DNA of 64,000 bases from JAFDZV01 sp964455525 (GTDB lineage: Bacteria > Bacteroidota > Ignavibacteria > OLB7): NCBI GenBank assembly GCA_964455525.1, contig CAYVWR010000002.1, positions 682,001-746,000 on the forward strand, given 5' to 3'. Both the position numbers and the translations under genes were made by a program. Under the pieces are notes generated by a model, which made no database searches, had not been told where the DNA came from, and worked only from the letters and a program-made list of their open reading frames with translations. Below, in pieces: positions 1-9,076 of this stretch. Numbering within the stretch: the stretch's first letter is position 1; every line of letters begins with the position of its first letter.

Positions 1-19
1 CGCGATGCATGGATACGTG

Positions 20-43
20 GAAGGGAGCCGCTCAGCTCCCTTC
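20..43 (-). terminator. Hairpin terminator of the SDR gene
   Basis: A perfect 9-bp inverted repeat with a 6-nt loop (arms 20-28 and 35-43) lies about 40 bp past the stop of the minus-strand SDR gene. No clear U-tract follows, so a terminator role is inferred from position and stem. Confidence 0.5.
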
Positions 44-84
44 AGTGTTTATGCCTTCAGCGATGGTCTGCCGCGAGCACTCTG

Positions 85-858
85 CTACTTTACCCTGTGC
101 ACCATCGTGGCCGATGCCTGTGCCGATGGCATCAGGATCATCTCCTGCACGTTGGCATGGGGCGGCCGTGTTGCACAGTAAAGCACTGCATCGGCGACGT
201 CGTCCCCTGTCAGAGGGGTAAATCCGCGATAGACCGCCGAGGCGCGGCTGGTGTCTCCATGAAAACGAACCTGCGAGAACTCCGTCTCCACCATGCCCGG
301 ATCGACCGTCGAGACTCGTACCCCGGTGCCGAGCAGATCAAGCTGCATCCCTTTGGTGATCGCTCCTACGGCATATTTGGTGGCGCAGTAGACATTTCCT
401 TTCGGATAGACCTCGTGACCTGCGATTGATCCTATGTTGATAACATGGCCTCTGCCACGTTGTACCATGCCCGGTAGTATCGCCCGGCTTACATACAACA
501 GCCCCTTTATATTGGTGTCGATCATCTCATCCCAGTCGTCGATGCTGCCGTCGTGAATGGGGTCCAGGCCGCGGCTAAGCCCGGCATTGTTGACCAGGAT
601 GTCGATTGAACGCCATTTCTGGGGAAGCCGGTTGAATGCTCCGCCAACCGTCTCGCGGTCGCGTACGTCAAGCGCAACAATGCCAACATCGGGAGAGCCA
701 AGGCCGCGAAGCTCCGTTACAAGGGTTTCCAGACGGTCCAGGCGACGGGCACAGAGAAGGAGATGGGAGCCGGCACGGGCAAAGGCACGGGCACATGCCT
801 CGCCGATACCGGCGCTGGCGCCAGTGACACACACAATCATGTTGCGAAGGTCTGTCAT
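85..858 (-). CDS. SDR family NAD(P)-dependent oxidoreductase (YdfG-like)
   Basis: A 257-residue classical short-chain dehydrogenase. The N-terminal cofactor motif TGASAGIG, the NNAG motif near residue 90, a catalytic serine in NIGSIAG and the YCATK catalytic Tyr/Lys pair are all visible. Length and motifs fit the YdfG/3-hydroxy-acid dehydrogenase branch, which reduces small carbonyl or hydroxy acids with NADP(H), but the substrate cannot be read from sequence. A second Met at residue 7 could also be the start. It is monocistronic in this window, ends in a hairpin, and is separated from the next gene by a 766-bp gap. Confidence 0.9.
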   Translation of the reverse strand: MTDLRNMIVCVTGASAGIGEACARAFARAGSHLLLCARRLDRLETLVTELRGLGSPDVGIVALDVRDRETVGGAFNRLPQKWRSIDILVNNAGLSRGLDPIHDGSIDDWDEMIDTNIKGLLYVSRAILPGMVQRGRGHVINIGSIAGHEVYPKGNVYCATKYAVGAITKGMQLDLLGTGVRVSTVDPGMVETEFSQVRFHGDTSRASAVYRGFTPLTGDDVADAVLYCATRPPHANVQEMILMPSAQASATMVHRVK

Positions 859-1624
859 GTAAGCTGTATTGAAAGGGGTTATCGAGTAGGCCGAGTAACA
901 ACCGCGAAACTATGAGAATTTCGGTTAATTGTTACGCTGCTTCCAGGCGGCGCTTCGGAGTATGATGCATCTGTGGTCCTGATGTGCTGTGCGGATGAAT
1001 GATGTGGGAACTGCCGGAGATTGTATGATGGGGTCAGAAAAAAATAGAACTGACCGGTATGCCGGGCCGCCTTGTGGTGTGGTTGATACGGGGCAGTCGG
1101 CACCGCCCATCGATGTCACGATCTTCACCGCTGCAAGCCGTTCCTTCGTGGAAACAGCAACCCAACTGATTTCGGGGAGTGTATGGTCGCGGCACAAGGC
1201 CCCGTGCAGAGGCGATAGGAATGGTTCCGGGCGACTGGCGTTAACCAGTATGCCCGGAACCTGTACGCATCACTGTACCAGAGGAGTGCGTCCGAGCCTC
1301 AAAGTACGATGTTTCTCTTATTTGGACCGCGTCCAAGTAAAAGCTAATTGTAAAGACGATCCGTGTGCAAGGGGGAGATCCCAGGTGCAGACCTTGGGAT
1401 GGATCGCGGCGCTGGCAATGGAAGAGATCCGTTTGCCGGGGGCACTGTTTCTGGGCATCGCAGAGCGATCCCGGCCTCTCTCGGCCCTGTAGGCATGCTA
1501 TGGCCCGGCTATATTCAGGTTTGGATGATTCTGCTGGTTTGAATATTGTACGGGATTGGCAGTAACCAAACCCTGCCGACGGTGTTTGGTTCAGAAAGGA
1601 ATCGCATACTTATCAGGGGGTCTT
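859..1624. other. Gene-free stretch with two strong hairpins
   Basis: No reading frame here looks coding on either strand. The stretch contains a compound hairpin at 1223-1261 and a second one at 1378-1400. It ends at the ribosome binding site of the T9SS protein at 1625. No promoter match to TAnnTTTG was found. It may be a long leader, a small RNA or degraded sequence. Confidence 0.5.
1223..1261. other. Compound orphan hairpin
   Basis: Arms 1223-1232 and 1252-1261 are a perfect 10-bp inverted repeat. Inside them 1234-1238 pairs with 1245-1249, giving about 15 bp of stem with a small internal bulge. No gene ends just before it on either strand, so it is not an ordinary terminator of an annotated gene. 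A shorter bulged hairpin (1378-1400) follows. Confidence 0.55.
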
Positions 1625-4252
1625 ATGAACCGTGTGGTACGGCTTGCCCGCATTGTTGCGGTGGCAGTGGTGCTGATGTTCTGTTCCGGGGTGGCTGCGC
1701 TTGCCCAGTCGGTTGACAAGGATACGGTGGAGCTTATCCAGACTCCGGCGGGCGCCTACGTCTGTTGTTACGATCTCTTTGTCTATAACAGGCAGCGGAC
1801 CGATATCAGGATCTCCGAGTTTCGTTTACGATTGCTCTCCGGCTCCGGCCGGTTTGTCGAGGGGGCCTCGGAGTCTCCATCGCGCTGGTCCATCTTTCAG
1901 TTTCCCACATCGGTCACCTGGACAAGCAATGTAGCCGATGCTGATATTGCGCCCAACCAGCGTCTGGACGGATTTCGGATCTGCATTCGCGATACCGGCG
2001 TCTTCAGAGTGGTCTGGGAAACCCGGACCATCGATTCCATCATCAGCACCGACACGTTGGCGCTTGCCTGCGTGGGCGGGACGTGCGATGAGGCGTTTTT
2101 CTACCCGATTCCGAGCAGCACCCGCTCGGTGATCGATATCGACGTTGTCTCCGGCAACAACCTCGGCCGGATCGTCAACGACTTTCATCTTCGTATGCTG
2201 ACTCCCACGGCGGAGTTCCTGACCGATGTGCAGCCGGTTCCGCGCGGGTGGATTCGCAACCGGGCAAAGCCGGATACGGTGGCATATTTTACCGTGGATA
2301 ATGGGCTGACCCGCAATGGTTTTGCCGAGGGATTCCGGGTAGCGTTCAATGCGCCTGTGGATTCGGTTGTTCGGATCGAATGGTGGACCACAAATTTCGG
2401 CGAGCTTATCTGCCGCGATACGGTCACGATCCGCCAGGGGCTTGCCGTTGCCGACTCCGTACGCACGGTGAAGTTCGGTGCAGGCGATACCTGTTGTGCC
2501 ACCATGCGGTTGAAGAACACCCATGTCCCATCATCGCCGCTCGATGCATTCTCTATAACGATCACGACACCGCGTGCAACCTTCGTGGCCGATACCGCAC
2601 CACAGGGGTGGTCCCGACGGGCGATGAATCAATCGCGCGACTCGATACTCTATGCTGTCGATGATCCACTGGTCTCATTGATGCCAGGGGATTCGGCGCT
2701 TTTCCGGGGGCTTTGCTTCGATAACGATAGCGCATCAAGTGATACGATCAGATATCGTTGGCAGACCTATCGCAAGGGCATACCGATAGCAAGCGGCACC
2801 GGGTTTTTGATCTGCATCCGTCCTATTACCAACTGCGATCTGGTGGAGGCGCAGGTCGATTCCACCATGTCGGCCACACAACGCTGCATAGCGCTTCAGC
2901 TTACCAACCGCAATTCGCGGAATGTGTCGATCAATCGCTTTGTTGCCCGCATCTCCAATCCCGGCAGGGGAAGGACCGTTCGTTCGGCCACCGCCCCGGC
3001 AGGCTGGCAGGTGCAGACCTTTGGCGGGGATTCGGTGGTCTGGATCGGCGGGCCGCTGCTATCGGGACGGACGCTCTCTCCCTTTACGCTCTGCGTCTCC
3101 TCCGGCGATAGTACAACGGCCGATCCGCTCACGATCGCATGGAGCACCTCAAACGCTCTGGGGACGATCTGTGGTGATACGGTGCGTGTGAACGCTATCA
3201 TCTCCTTGGCCTGCGATAGTGTAACCGTCGGGGAGATCGGTGCGCCCAACCAGGGCAACTGCTGCTACCGGATCAGCATTGCCAACCGCAACAGCAGGAA
3301 CCTGACAGTCGATCGGGTCCGGCTGGAGATAGCCGGTCAGGATGCCATCTTCAATCTGGCGGATGCTCCGGCACCGTGGACGATCGGATCGGTTCTCTTC
3401 CCGGTTTTTGCTCTCGATTATACGGGGGCGTCCGTTGCTCCGGGAAGCTCCACGCCCGAGTTCACCTTCTGTATCGACGCAAGCCTTATCCCCGCCCGTC
3501 CGGCGACGATCCCAATCGTCTGGAAGACCTACGCCGGCAACCAGTTGGTCTGCTCCGATACGCTCCGGCTGGTCTGCACCGGCGATGGCCGCTCGGCCTG
3601 TGATACTATCCCGTTGATCGCGCAGCGCGATTCAAACGGAGTGGGATGCATCTATGAGTTCCGTGTCGTTAACCGCCATGAACCGTCATCGCCTGTTGAT
3701 GGTGTTCGCTTCCGTATCACCTCCGGTGCCGCCATCTTCGGTGATGCTTCGGTCTCCGGGACCGCTGCCGGGTGGACCTCGATCGACCGTCAGCCTCGGA
3801 TGGTGACCTTTCGCGGGAGTTTGCTTGGTGCTGGCGATTCCGCCGAGACCTTTACGATCAGGATCGACTCCAGTGCCAACGTCCCGGTCACGCTGGAGAC
3901 GTGCACGATGATCGGCGATCAGGTGCTCTGCTGCTCCGAACGCACGGTGCAATGTGCGGTCTCCGGTGTGGAGCTTGCCTCCGGTGCCTCAGGGTTCAAG
4001 CTCTATGAGAACAAGCCAAATCCCTTCAGCGGACGTACCGAGATATCCTACGAGCTGCTCCGTCCGGCATCGGTGAGTATCGTGGTGCGGGATGATCGCG
4101 GCGTTGAAGTGCGCCGGATCGAGCGTGGAAGAGAGGGGAGTGGCGGGCATCGCCTGCTTCTTGATATCACGGAGCTTCCTTCCGGCGTGTACTACTACTC
4201 GCTTGAGACCGGAGAGGAGATCATGACACGCAGGATGCTGCTGGTGAAGTAG
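1625..4252 (+). CDS. Secreted Cys-rich repeat protein with T9SS type A sorting domain
   Basis: An 875-residue protein beginning with a signal peptide that ends near ALAQS. The ATG at 1625 is chosen because an AGGGGG ribosome binding site sits just before it; the frame is open 69 bp further upstream but without a signal. The body is about six tandem modules of roughly 115-120 residues. Several begin with a Cys or Cys-Cys followed by an Asn-Arg turn (for example GNCCYRISIANRNS) and carry a second Cys before an Asp-Thr. The last 85 residues (LYENKPNPFSG onward, ending MLLVK) form a T9SS sorting domain, so export to the cell surface is expected. No enzymatic motif is visible. The role is unknown; a surface or adhesion function is only inferred. 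Confidence 0.85.
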   Translation: MNRVVRLARIVAVAVVLMFCSGVAALAQSVDKDTVELIQTPAGAYVCCYDLFVYNRQRTDIRISEFRLRLLSGSGRFVEGASESPSRWSIFQFPTSVTWTSNVADADIAPNQRLDGFRICIRDTGVFRVVWETRTIDSIISTDTLALACVGGTCDEAFFYPIPSSTRSVIDIDVVSGNNLGRIVNDFHLRMLTPTAEFLTDVQPVPRGWIRNRAKPDTVAYFTVDNGLTRNGFAEGFRVAFNAPVDSVVRIEWWTTNFGELICRDTVTIRQGLAVADSVRTVKFGAGDTCCATMRLKNTHVPSSPLDAFSITITTPRATFVADTAPQGWSRRAMNQSRDSILYAVDDPLVSLMPGDSALFRGLCFDNDSASSDTIRYRWQTYRKGIPIASGTGFLICIRPITNCDLVEAQVDSTMSATQRCIALQLTNRNSRNVSINRFVARISNPGRGRTVRSATAPAGWQVQTFGGDSVVWIGGPLLSGRTLSPFTLCVSSGDSTTADPLTIAWSTSNALGTICGDTVRVNAIISLACDSVTVGEIGAPNQGNCCYRISIANRNSRNLTVDRVRLEIAGQDAIFNLADAPAPWTIGSVLFPVFALDYTGASVAPGSSTPEFTFCIDASLIPARPATIPIVWKTYAGNQLVCSDTLRLVCTGDGRSACDTIPLIAQRDSNGVGCIYEFRVVNRHEPSSPVDGVRFRITSGAAIFGDASVSGTAAGWTSIDRQPRMVTFRGSLLGAGDSAETFTIRIDSSANVPVTLETCTMIGDQVLCCSERTVQCAVSGVELASGASGFKLYENKPNPFSGRTEISYELLRPASVSIVVRDDRGVEVRRIERGREGSGGHRLLLDITELPSGVYYYSLETGEEIMTRRMLLVK

Positions 4253-4293
4253 CGATCAAGAGCCTTCCTGGCGGTTCGTACAAATCAATAAAA

Positions 4294-4322
4294 GGGGCAT
4301 CCGCTGCGACGGCGGATGCCCC
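4294..4322. terminator. Convergent hairpin terminator
   Basis: Perfect 11-bp arms (4294-4304 and 4312-4322) with a 7-nt loop between the convergent ends of the 1625 gene and the rlpA-like gene. An A-rich run precedes it on plus, giving a U-rich run on minus, so it can serve both directions. Confidence 0.7.
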
Positions 4323-4378
4323 TCGATTGTCGTACAGGCATTGAAGGAGCAGGGGCGCGGTTTGTTGAACGGGCCTGC

Positions 4379-4813
4379 TTATCCTCCCCAGCGTATCACC
4401 TCGATCCTGACCGGGATCACCCCATCGCGGATCATGTCGATATCCTCGGCAGCGGCGCGGGAAAGATCGACCACTCTTCCCGCCTTATGTGGACCCCGAT
4501 CGTTGATCCGTACCACTATCTGGCGGCCGTTCTTCAGGTTTACCACGCGCACCAGGGTGCCGAACGGGTAGGTGCGATGGGCGGCGGTCATCTCTTCATG
4601 GCGATAGGTTTCGCCATTTGCGGTCCGCCGCCCTACGAACTCGTTGCCATAGAAGGACGCCTGCCCCTCATCTACTGCCAGAGCCGCCCCGCCGCCGGGA
4701 TAATTGCCTCCGGTCCCATTGCTCCGCGATGCCGGAAGGCATCCTGCGCAGCAGAGTGCCAGGGCTGCAAGGCAGGCCGATCGAATCTGAAATCGTTGGC
4801 TCACATGTAGCAT
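4379..4813 (-). CDS. rlpA: RlpA-like septal ring lytic transglycosylase lipoprotein
   Basis: A 144-residue protein with an N-terminal hydrophobic segment ending in a lipobox-like CAGC (Cys 25), so it is probably lipid-anchored. The rest is a double-psi beta-barrel domain: GQASFYGNEFVGRRTANGE, MTAAHRTYPFGT and VVRINDRGP match the RlpA fold, including the Asp-Arg-Gly-Pro loop. Family members cleave peptidoglycan glycan strands at division sites. It has only the barrel domain and no SPOR domain, so targeting to septal denuded glycan is not evident. It lies 25 bp after manC and is the last gene of a likely operon. Confidence 0.85.
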   Translation of the reverse strand: MLHVSQRFQIRSACLAALALCCAGCLPASRSNGTGGNYPGGGAALAVDEGQASFYGNEFVGRRTANGETYRHEEMTAAHRTYPFGTLVRVVNLKNGRQIVVRINDRGPHKAGRVVDLSRAAAEDIDMIRDGVIPVRIEVIRWGG

Positions 4814-4838
4814 ATATTATGTGAGGCCTCCTTGGTTA

Positions 4839-5924
4839 TCAGAGGAGGCTGGAGATCTTTTTCCGTCGCAGATAATCGACCACCGCCTGTACCCGCTGCG
4901 ATTGTCCCCGCCGACAGATCAGAAGGGCATCCGGGGTATCAACGATGATCAGATCCTCGACTCCTACTGTTGCCACCATCTTGCCGGCGGTTCTGATAAA
5001 CGAGCGTTGTGTGTCGATGGTGACCACATCACCGATGATCGAGTTGCCATTGGCATCCTTGCGGGAGAGACGATATGTCTCATCCCAGCTTCCTACATCG
5101 CTCCAACCGAACTCGCACTGGGTCACATAGACGTTCTCGGCCTTTTCCATGATGCCGTAATCGAGCGATATGGGATGGATCTGGCTGTAGATGCTTTCCA
5201 GGCGATCCTGATACTCATCGGTGCCGACGGCTGCATGGATGGATTCCACCTGCTCGAACAGCTCCGGCAGGTGGCGCCTGAACTCGGCCTCGATGGTATC
5301 AATGCGCCAGATGAACATGCCGCTGTTCCAGAGGAAGTCGCCGCTGGCAAGGAATCGCTCGGCTGTTGGCAGGTCCGGCTTCTCTGCGAACGTCAGCACA
5401 GGGCGCAGCCCCTGGTCGTAGAAGGGGTTGTCGGGATTGGGCTGCTCCCCCTTTTGGATATAGCCGAATCCGGTCTCCGGGCGGGTGGGGGTGATCCCCA
5501 TCGTGACCAGACAGCCCATCTGGTAGGCAGCTTCGCAGGCCAGCTTGAGTTTATGCTGGAACTCGCCGACATTCTGGATGAAGTGATCGGCCGGCAGCAC
5601 CATCATCACCCCCTGGGGATCGCGGTCGCGCAGCATTGCCGCTGCCAGTGCGATACAGGGAGCTGTATTGCGGCCGAACGGCTCGGCGATGATATTGCCG
5701 GGGGGGATCTGAGGGACCTGTTCCTTGACGCCATCGGCCTGCACACGGCTTGTGACGACAAAGATGTTCTCGTACGGAATCATCGGCTGGAGCCGGGCGA
5801 TCGTGTTCTGGATCATCGTCCCTTCGCCGAGGATATGGAGAAGCTGTTTCGGGGTCTTCTCGCGGCTCTTCGGCCACAGGCGCGAGCCGACCCCTCCCGC
5901 CATGATGACAGCGTAGATATTCAT
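4839..5924 (-). CDS. manC: Mannose-1-phosphate guanylyltransferase
   Basis: A 361-residue nucleotidyltransferase that makes GDP-mannose from mannose-1-phosphate and GTP, a precursor for surface polysaccharide and protein glycosylation. The signature GGVGSRLWPKSREKTPKQ is at residues 10-27, followed by AEPFGRNTAPCIALAA, FAEKPD, WNSGMFIWR and GWSDVGSWD. It is the short form without a C-terminal phosphomannose isomerase domain. The ATG at 5924 is preferred over an upstream in-frame ATG at 5999 because GAAAGGA precedes it and it directly begins the nucleotide-binding fold. It lies 85 bp after alr, within a probable envelope-precursor operon. Confidence 0.93.
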   Translation of the reverse strand: MNIYAVIMAGGVGSRLWPKSREKTPKQLLHILGEGTMIQNTIARLQPMIPYENIFVVTSRVQADGVKEQVPQIPPGNIIAEPFGRNTAPCIALAAAMLRDRDPQGVMMVLPADHFIQNVGEFQHKLKLACEAAYQMGCLVTMGITPTRPETGFGYIQKGEQPNPDNPFYDQGLRPVLTFAEKPDLPTAERFLASGDFLWNSGMFIWRIDTIEAEFRRHLPELFEQVESIHAAVGTDEYQDRLESIYSQIHPISLDYGIMEKAENVYVTQCEFGWSDVGSWDETYRLSRKDANGNSIIGDVVTIDTQRSFIRTAGKMVATVGVEDLIIVDTPDALLICRRGQSQRVQAVVDYLRRKKISSLL

Positions 5925-6008
5925 GAATCCTTTCTCGAAATAGTTCGCTTGCAGTTCCGCGGATGCTCTGGCAGGCACAGGGGCCGGCAGTTCAGGCATG
6001 ACGCGGTG

Positions 6009-7130
6009 TTACGGCCTGGTTTCGGGCACACGAGGAACGCGTGCCGAGATGTTCGTACAGATTTCATAGGGGATGGTCTCGGCCTGCCTGGCTATCTCCC
6101 AGGCGTCGATGCTCTGCGATTCCGATCGGCCGATCAGCACTGCCTCGTCGCCGATATGCACGCCGTGGTCGTTGCCAAGATCCACCATCACTTCGTCCAT
6201 GCAGATCGTCCCCACCACCGGGTAGCGGCGGCCGCCGATCAGTACATCCAGCCGGTTGGTCAGACGGCGCATCAGGCCGTCCGCATAACCGATCGGGAGC
6301 GTTGCTATGGCTGTGGCGCTGCTGGTATAGTAGCGGCGCCCGTAGCTTACCGATAGACCGGCCCCAACAGGGGCGATGTTGGCAACGACAGTCCGAAGGG
6401 TGAGTATCGGGATAAGCCCCGATCGCTCCTGTAATTCGGCTGTAGGATGATAACCATACAATGCCAGACCCGGCCGCACAACCGTGTAATGGGCCCCCGG
6501 AACATTGAAGATGCCACCGCTGTTTGCCATGTGGATGTCCTGAAAGCTGAAGCCGGCGTCGAGCGCTCTGCGGAGCGTGGCATCGAATGCCGCATGCTGT
6601 TGCAGGGCAAACGAGCGGTCCGGCTCATCGCTTGTGGCGAAGTGCGAGGAGATGCCGATAATCTCCAGATCCGGCAGATGAGCGCAACCGCGGAGCGTCT
6701 CAAGCACATCGTCTACATCTATGCCATTGCGGCGCATGCCTGTATCGACAAACAGATGTGCACGCAGCCTTCGCCCGGCTGCCGCTGCTGCTGCTGCAAG
6801 ATGTTCGGCCGTCTGCACGTTCGAGACAAGCGCTTCAACATCATGTTCGGCAAATGCATGATACTGCTTCTGGAGTGCCGGTGCCAGTACGATAATACGC
6901 GAGGTGATGCCGAGCGCACGCAGCCGTGCAGCCTCCTCTATGGTCGCCACGGCAAGCATGTCGATGCCGCAGCGGAGGATTTCGGGCACGCAGATAGTAG
7001 TCTCATGACCGTAGCAGTTTGCCTTGACCACTGCCATGATGCCAACCGTGGGAGCGATCGCTCTTCTGATGACCTCGATATTGTTTCTCAGGGCTTCACG
7101 GTCGATGATCGCATGGGTCGGCCTGATCAT
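6009..7130 (-). CDS. alr: Alanine racemase
   Basis: A 373-residue PLP-dependent fold-type III racemase that interconverts L- and D-alanine for peptidoglycan. The PLP lysine is in VVKANCYGHE near residue 37, the second catalytic tyrosine region is SYGRRYYT, and VGTICMDEVMVDLG is conserved. The ATG at 7130 is chosen because AGGAGAAGGC immediately precedes it and it starts at the usual family N-terminus; the frame is open for another 84 codons upstream. The ATG overlaps the stop of the DUF971 gene by four bases (ATGA), which suggests translational coupling. Confidence 0.94.
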   Translation of the reverse strand: MIRPTHAIIDREALRNNIEVIRRAIAPTVGIMAVVKANCYGHETTICVPEILRCGIDMLAVATIEEAARLRALGITSRIIVLAPALQKQYHAFAEHDVEALVSNVQTAEHLAAAAAAAGRRLRAHLFVDTGMRRNGIDVDDVLETLRGCAHLPDLEIIGISSHFATSDEPDRSFALQQHAAFDATLRRALDAGFSFQDIHMANSGGIFNVPGAHYTVVRPGLALYGYHPTAELQERSGLIPILTLRTVVANIAPVGAGLSVSYGRRYYTSSATAIATLPIGYADGLMRRLTNRLDVLIGGRRYPVVGTICMDEVMVDLGNDHGVHIGDEAVLIGRSESQSIDAWEIARQAETIPYEICTNISARVPRVPETRP

Positions 7131-7432
7131 GCCTTCTCCTGAGGGGGCGCCAGCTCGCGTAACAGAGGATAGGGGTAGATGCTCCGGTCGTGACCATCCT
7201 CCCACACGATGTAGATCGCCGAGCTTCCAATCAGGTCGATCGTTCGTACCCGTATCGCTTCGGTTGTCACCATCGGTAGATAGGTGCTGCTCCTCATGCC
7301 GGATCTCGACGTGCATTCCACGCAGGGACAATGCATCCGTAGCGTTTTCGTGGAAATCCTCGATTCGCTCCCTCCCTGCCATGTTATTGCCAGTACGTTT
7401 GTATCAGGTTGATATATCTCTATCGGGTGCAC
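7127..7432 (-). CDS. DUF971 domain protein (GBBH-like N-terminal domain)
   Basis: About 101 residues matching the DUF971/gamma-butyrobetaine-hydroxylase-like N-terminal domain. It shows VLAITWQGG, LRMHCPCVEC with the CPC-x2-C cysteines, and a second half with IYIVWEDGHDRSIYPYPLL. Small stand-alone copies are linked in other bacteria to iron-sulphur or accessory roles, but their chemistry is unsettled. I chose a GTG start at 7432 because GAAGGAT lies just before it and this gives the usual domain length. The frame is open to 7561, but that extension is low-complexity. Its stop overlaps the alr start. Confidence 0.75.
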   Translation of the reverse strand: MHPIEIYQPDTNVLAITWQGGSESRISTKTLRMHCPCVECTSRSGMRSSTYLPMVTTEAIRVRTIDLIGSSAIYIVWEDGHDRSIYPYPLLRELAPPQEKA

Positions 7433-7665
7433 GGATGATCCTTCAGTAGTCCGTTGTCGGCCGATCCGTTGCTGGTCGGCCGATCCATGATGCCCTGCGT
7501 TTCCGATTCCCGGCGGTTGTATCGGGGAATCGGTTGGCAGCACAACGCGTTGAGCTTTCAATCCGATGCACGGAGCGTGCCATATCCATGCGCTCGCTCA
7601 TTCACCAGTACCGTCCGGTGCATGGACGGCATCATATCCGGCATTCGGCGTTCGTCGGCCGGTTC

Positions 7666-8007
7666 TTAGAATATCCTCTTGCGCTCCTTCGGTTGAACCA
7701 GTAAAAGCACCAGCAGAAGCAGGGAGATGATGCCGAGAACGGACATAAGCCCGGCTGGCATAAACGCGGCATCGCCGAAGAAGAAGTTCCGGCCGAAATG
7801 TCCCAGCAGCACAAGAGTGACGACAAGGGCGATGTAGAGTCCTGTCCGCGAGCCTTTCTGCATCGTAAAGCCGCTGAAAAGTAGGGCAAGGCCGGCCGCT
7901 ATTCCTGCTACCAGCGAGATAACGCTCCCGGCGGTGGCATAGCCGATGATGCCGCCGATGATGGTAAGGAGGCCGAAGAGCATCTCATAGAGTGCGACTG
8001 TTCTCAT
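7666..8007 (-). CDS. TMEM14-like small membrane protein
   Basis: A 113-residue protein of three or four hydrophobic helices rich in Gly and Ala, with segments such as GLLTIIGGIIGYATAG and LLLVLLLVQP. The pattern resembles the TMEM14 family of small inner-membrane proteins, whose bacterial role is not established. The ATG at 8007 begins directly at the first helix; the longer frame to 8118 adds an unlikely polar leader. It is 163 bp downstream of folP on the same strand and may be its own unit. Confidence 0.65.
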   Translation of the reverse strand: MRTVALYEMLFGLLTIIGGIIGYATAGSVISLVAGIAAGLALLFSGFTMQKGSRTGLYIALVVTLVLLGHFGRNFFFGDAAFMPAGLMSVLGIISLLLLVLLLVQPKERKRIF

Positions 8008-8170
8008 CTGTAGTTCGACGTGCGATAAGTGGATTGTGCTTCCGATCTGCCAGTAGACGGGAGCTACCGGGGTATATGCAGCGCCCTTGTCGATGCACCT
8101 GCTCCCTGAACATGCCATAGGCAGTCCGGCAAACTTACAGCATCGGCAGCGAACGGGGAGGATCTTTTCG

Positions 8171-9076
8171 TTAGCAATGATTACCCGCAGAGGGCTGTGC
8201 GGTGAGGTGCTGGACTACCGTGAAGAACTCCCGCGATGCCCGGACATCATGCACACGGACGATGGCCGCGCCATTGAGAGCTGCCACCAGATGTGCCCCC
8301 AGCGTTCCAAAAAGGCGTTCTTCGGGGGGGATGCCGCCAAGAATCCGTCCGATAAACGATTTGCGCGATGCCCCGACCAGCATCGGCACGCCAAGCTCCA
8401 GAAATCGCCGACCCTCACGGATAAGCCTGGCGCTTTCCTCTGCCCCCTTCGCAAAGCCGATGCCCACATCCCCGGCCACACGGCGTATCCCCGCCGCACG
8501 GGCCAGGGCGATGCGATCGTGCAGGAACTGGTAGACCTCGCCAACGACATCCCGGTAGGCGATCGTGTCGGCCGCGACGCGATTGCGCGGATCATGGCCG
8601 TGCATCAGGATGTAGGGAACATCGGCCTCGGCGGCAACATCCCAGATCGCTGGGTCGTATCCCCCCGCGCTTACATCGTTGATGATCGCTGCCCCGGCGC
8701 GCACCGCCTGCCGGGCCACGGCTGGCTTCATCGTATCAATCGAGATCGTTGCCTGCGGGCGTTCTGCCAGTATCGCCTCCACCACCGGCATCACCCGCTC
8801 CAACTCCTGTTCCTCCGATACCTCGCACGAGCCTTGGCCGTAGTCCCGTCCGGGTGGACGGGTCGATTCCCCTCCGATGTCGATGATATCGGCGCCTTCT
8901 TCGATCAATGCCAGCGCATGCCGTACCGCCGCCTCCCGGCCGTTATATCGTCCTGCGTCGGAGAAACTATCGGGTGTAACGTTCAGCACGCCCATCAGCA
9001 GCGGAGTGCGGATGGCGTTGGATGCGGATTCCGTCCTGCCGACGGAGTCCCAGAGCTGGTCGAGCGATCGGGTCAT
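8171..9076 (-). CDS. folP: Dihydropteroate synthase
   Basis: A 301-residue TIM-barrel enzyme that condenses 6-hydroxymethyl-dihydropterin diphosphate with p-aminobenzoate in folate synthesis. Visible motifs are GVLNVTPDSFSDAG near residue 29, DIGGESTRPPG, SIDT, NDVSAGG, GASRKSFIG and a C-terminal RVHDV. The usual DPGIGFGK segment reads GDVGIGFAKG here, a Pro-to-Val change worth noting. Its start overlaps the end of the SpoIID-like gene by four bases, so it is the last member of a coupled three-gene set. Confidence 0.93.
   Translation of the reverse strand: MTRSLDQLWDSVGRTESASNAIRTPLLMGVLNVTPDSFSDAGRYNGREAAVRHALALIEEGADIIDIGGESTRPPGRDYGQGSCEVSEEQELERVMPVVEAILAERPQATISIDTMKPAVARQAVRAGAAIINDVSAGGYDPAIWDVAAEADVPYILMHGHDPRNRVAADTIAYRDVVGEVYQFLHDRIALARAAGIRRVAGDVGIGFAKGAEESARLIREGRRFLELGVPMLVGASRKSFIGRILGGIPPEERLFGTLGAHLVAALNGAAIVRVHDVRASREFFTVVQHLTAQPSAGNHC

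Noticed and set aside
989..1492. Long plus-strand frame (167 aa)
   Set aside because: No ribosome site, no domain, and it runs through the 1223-1261 hairpin; composition is like a chance frame.
4821..6356. A 511-aa plus-strand frame
   Set aside because: It is antisense to manC and alr, which have clear motifs on the minus strand.
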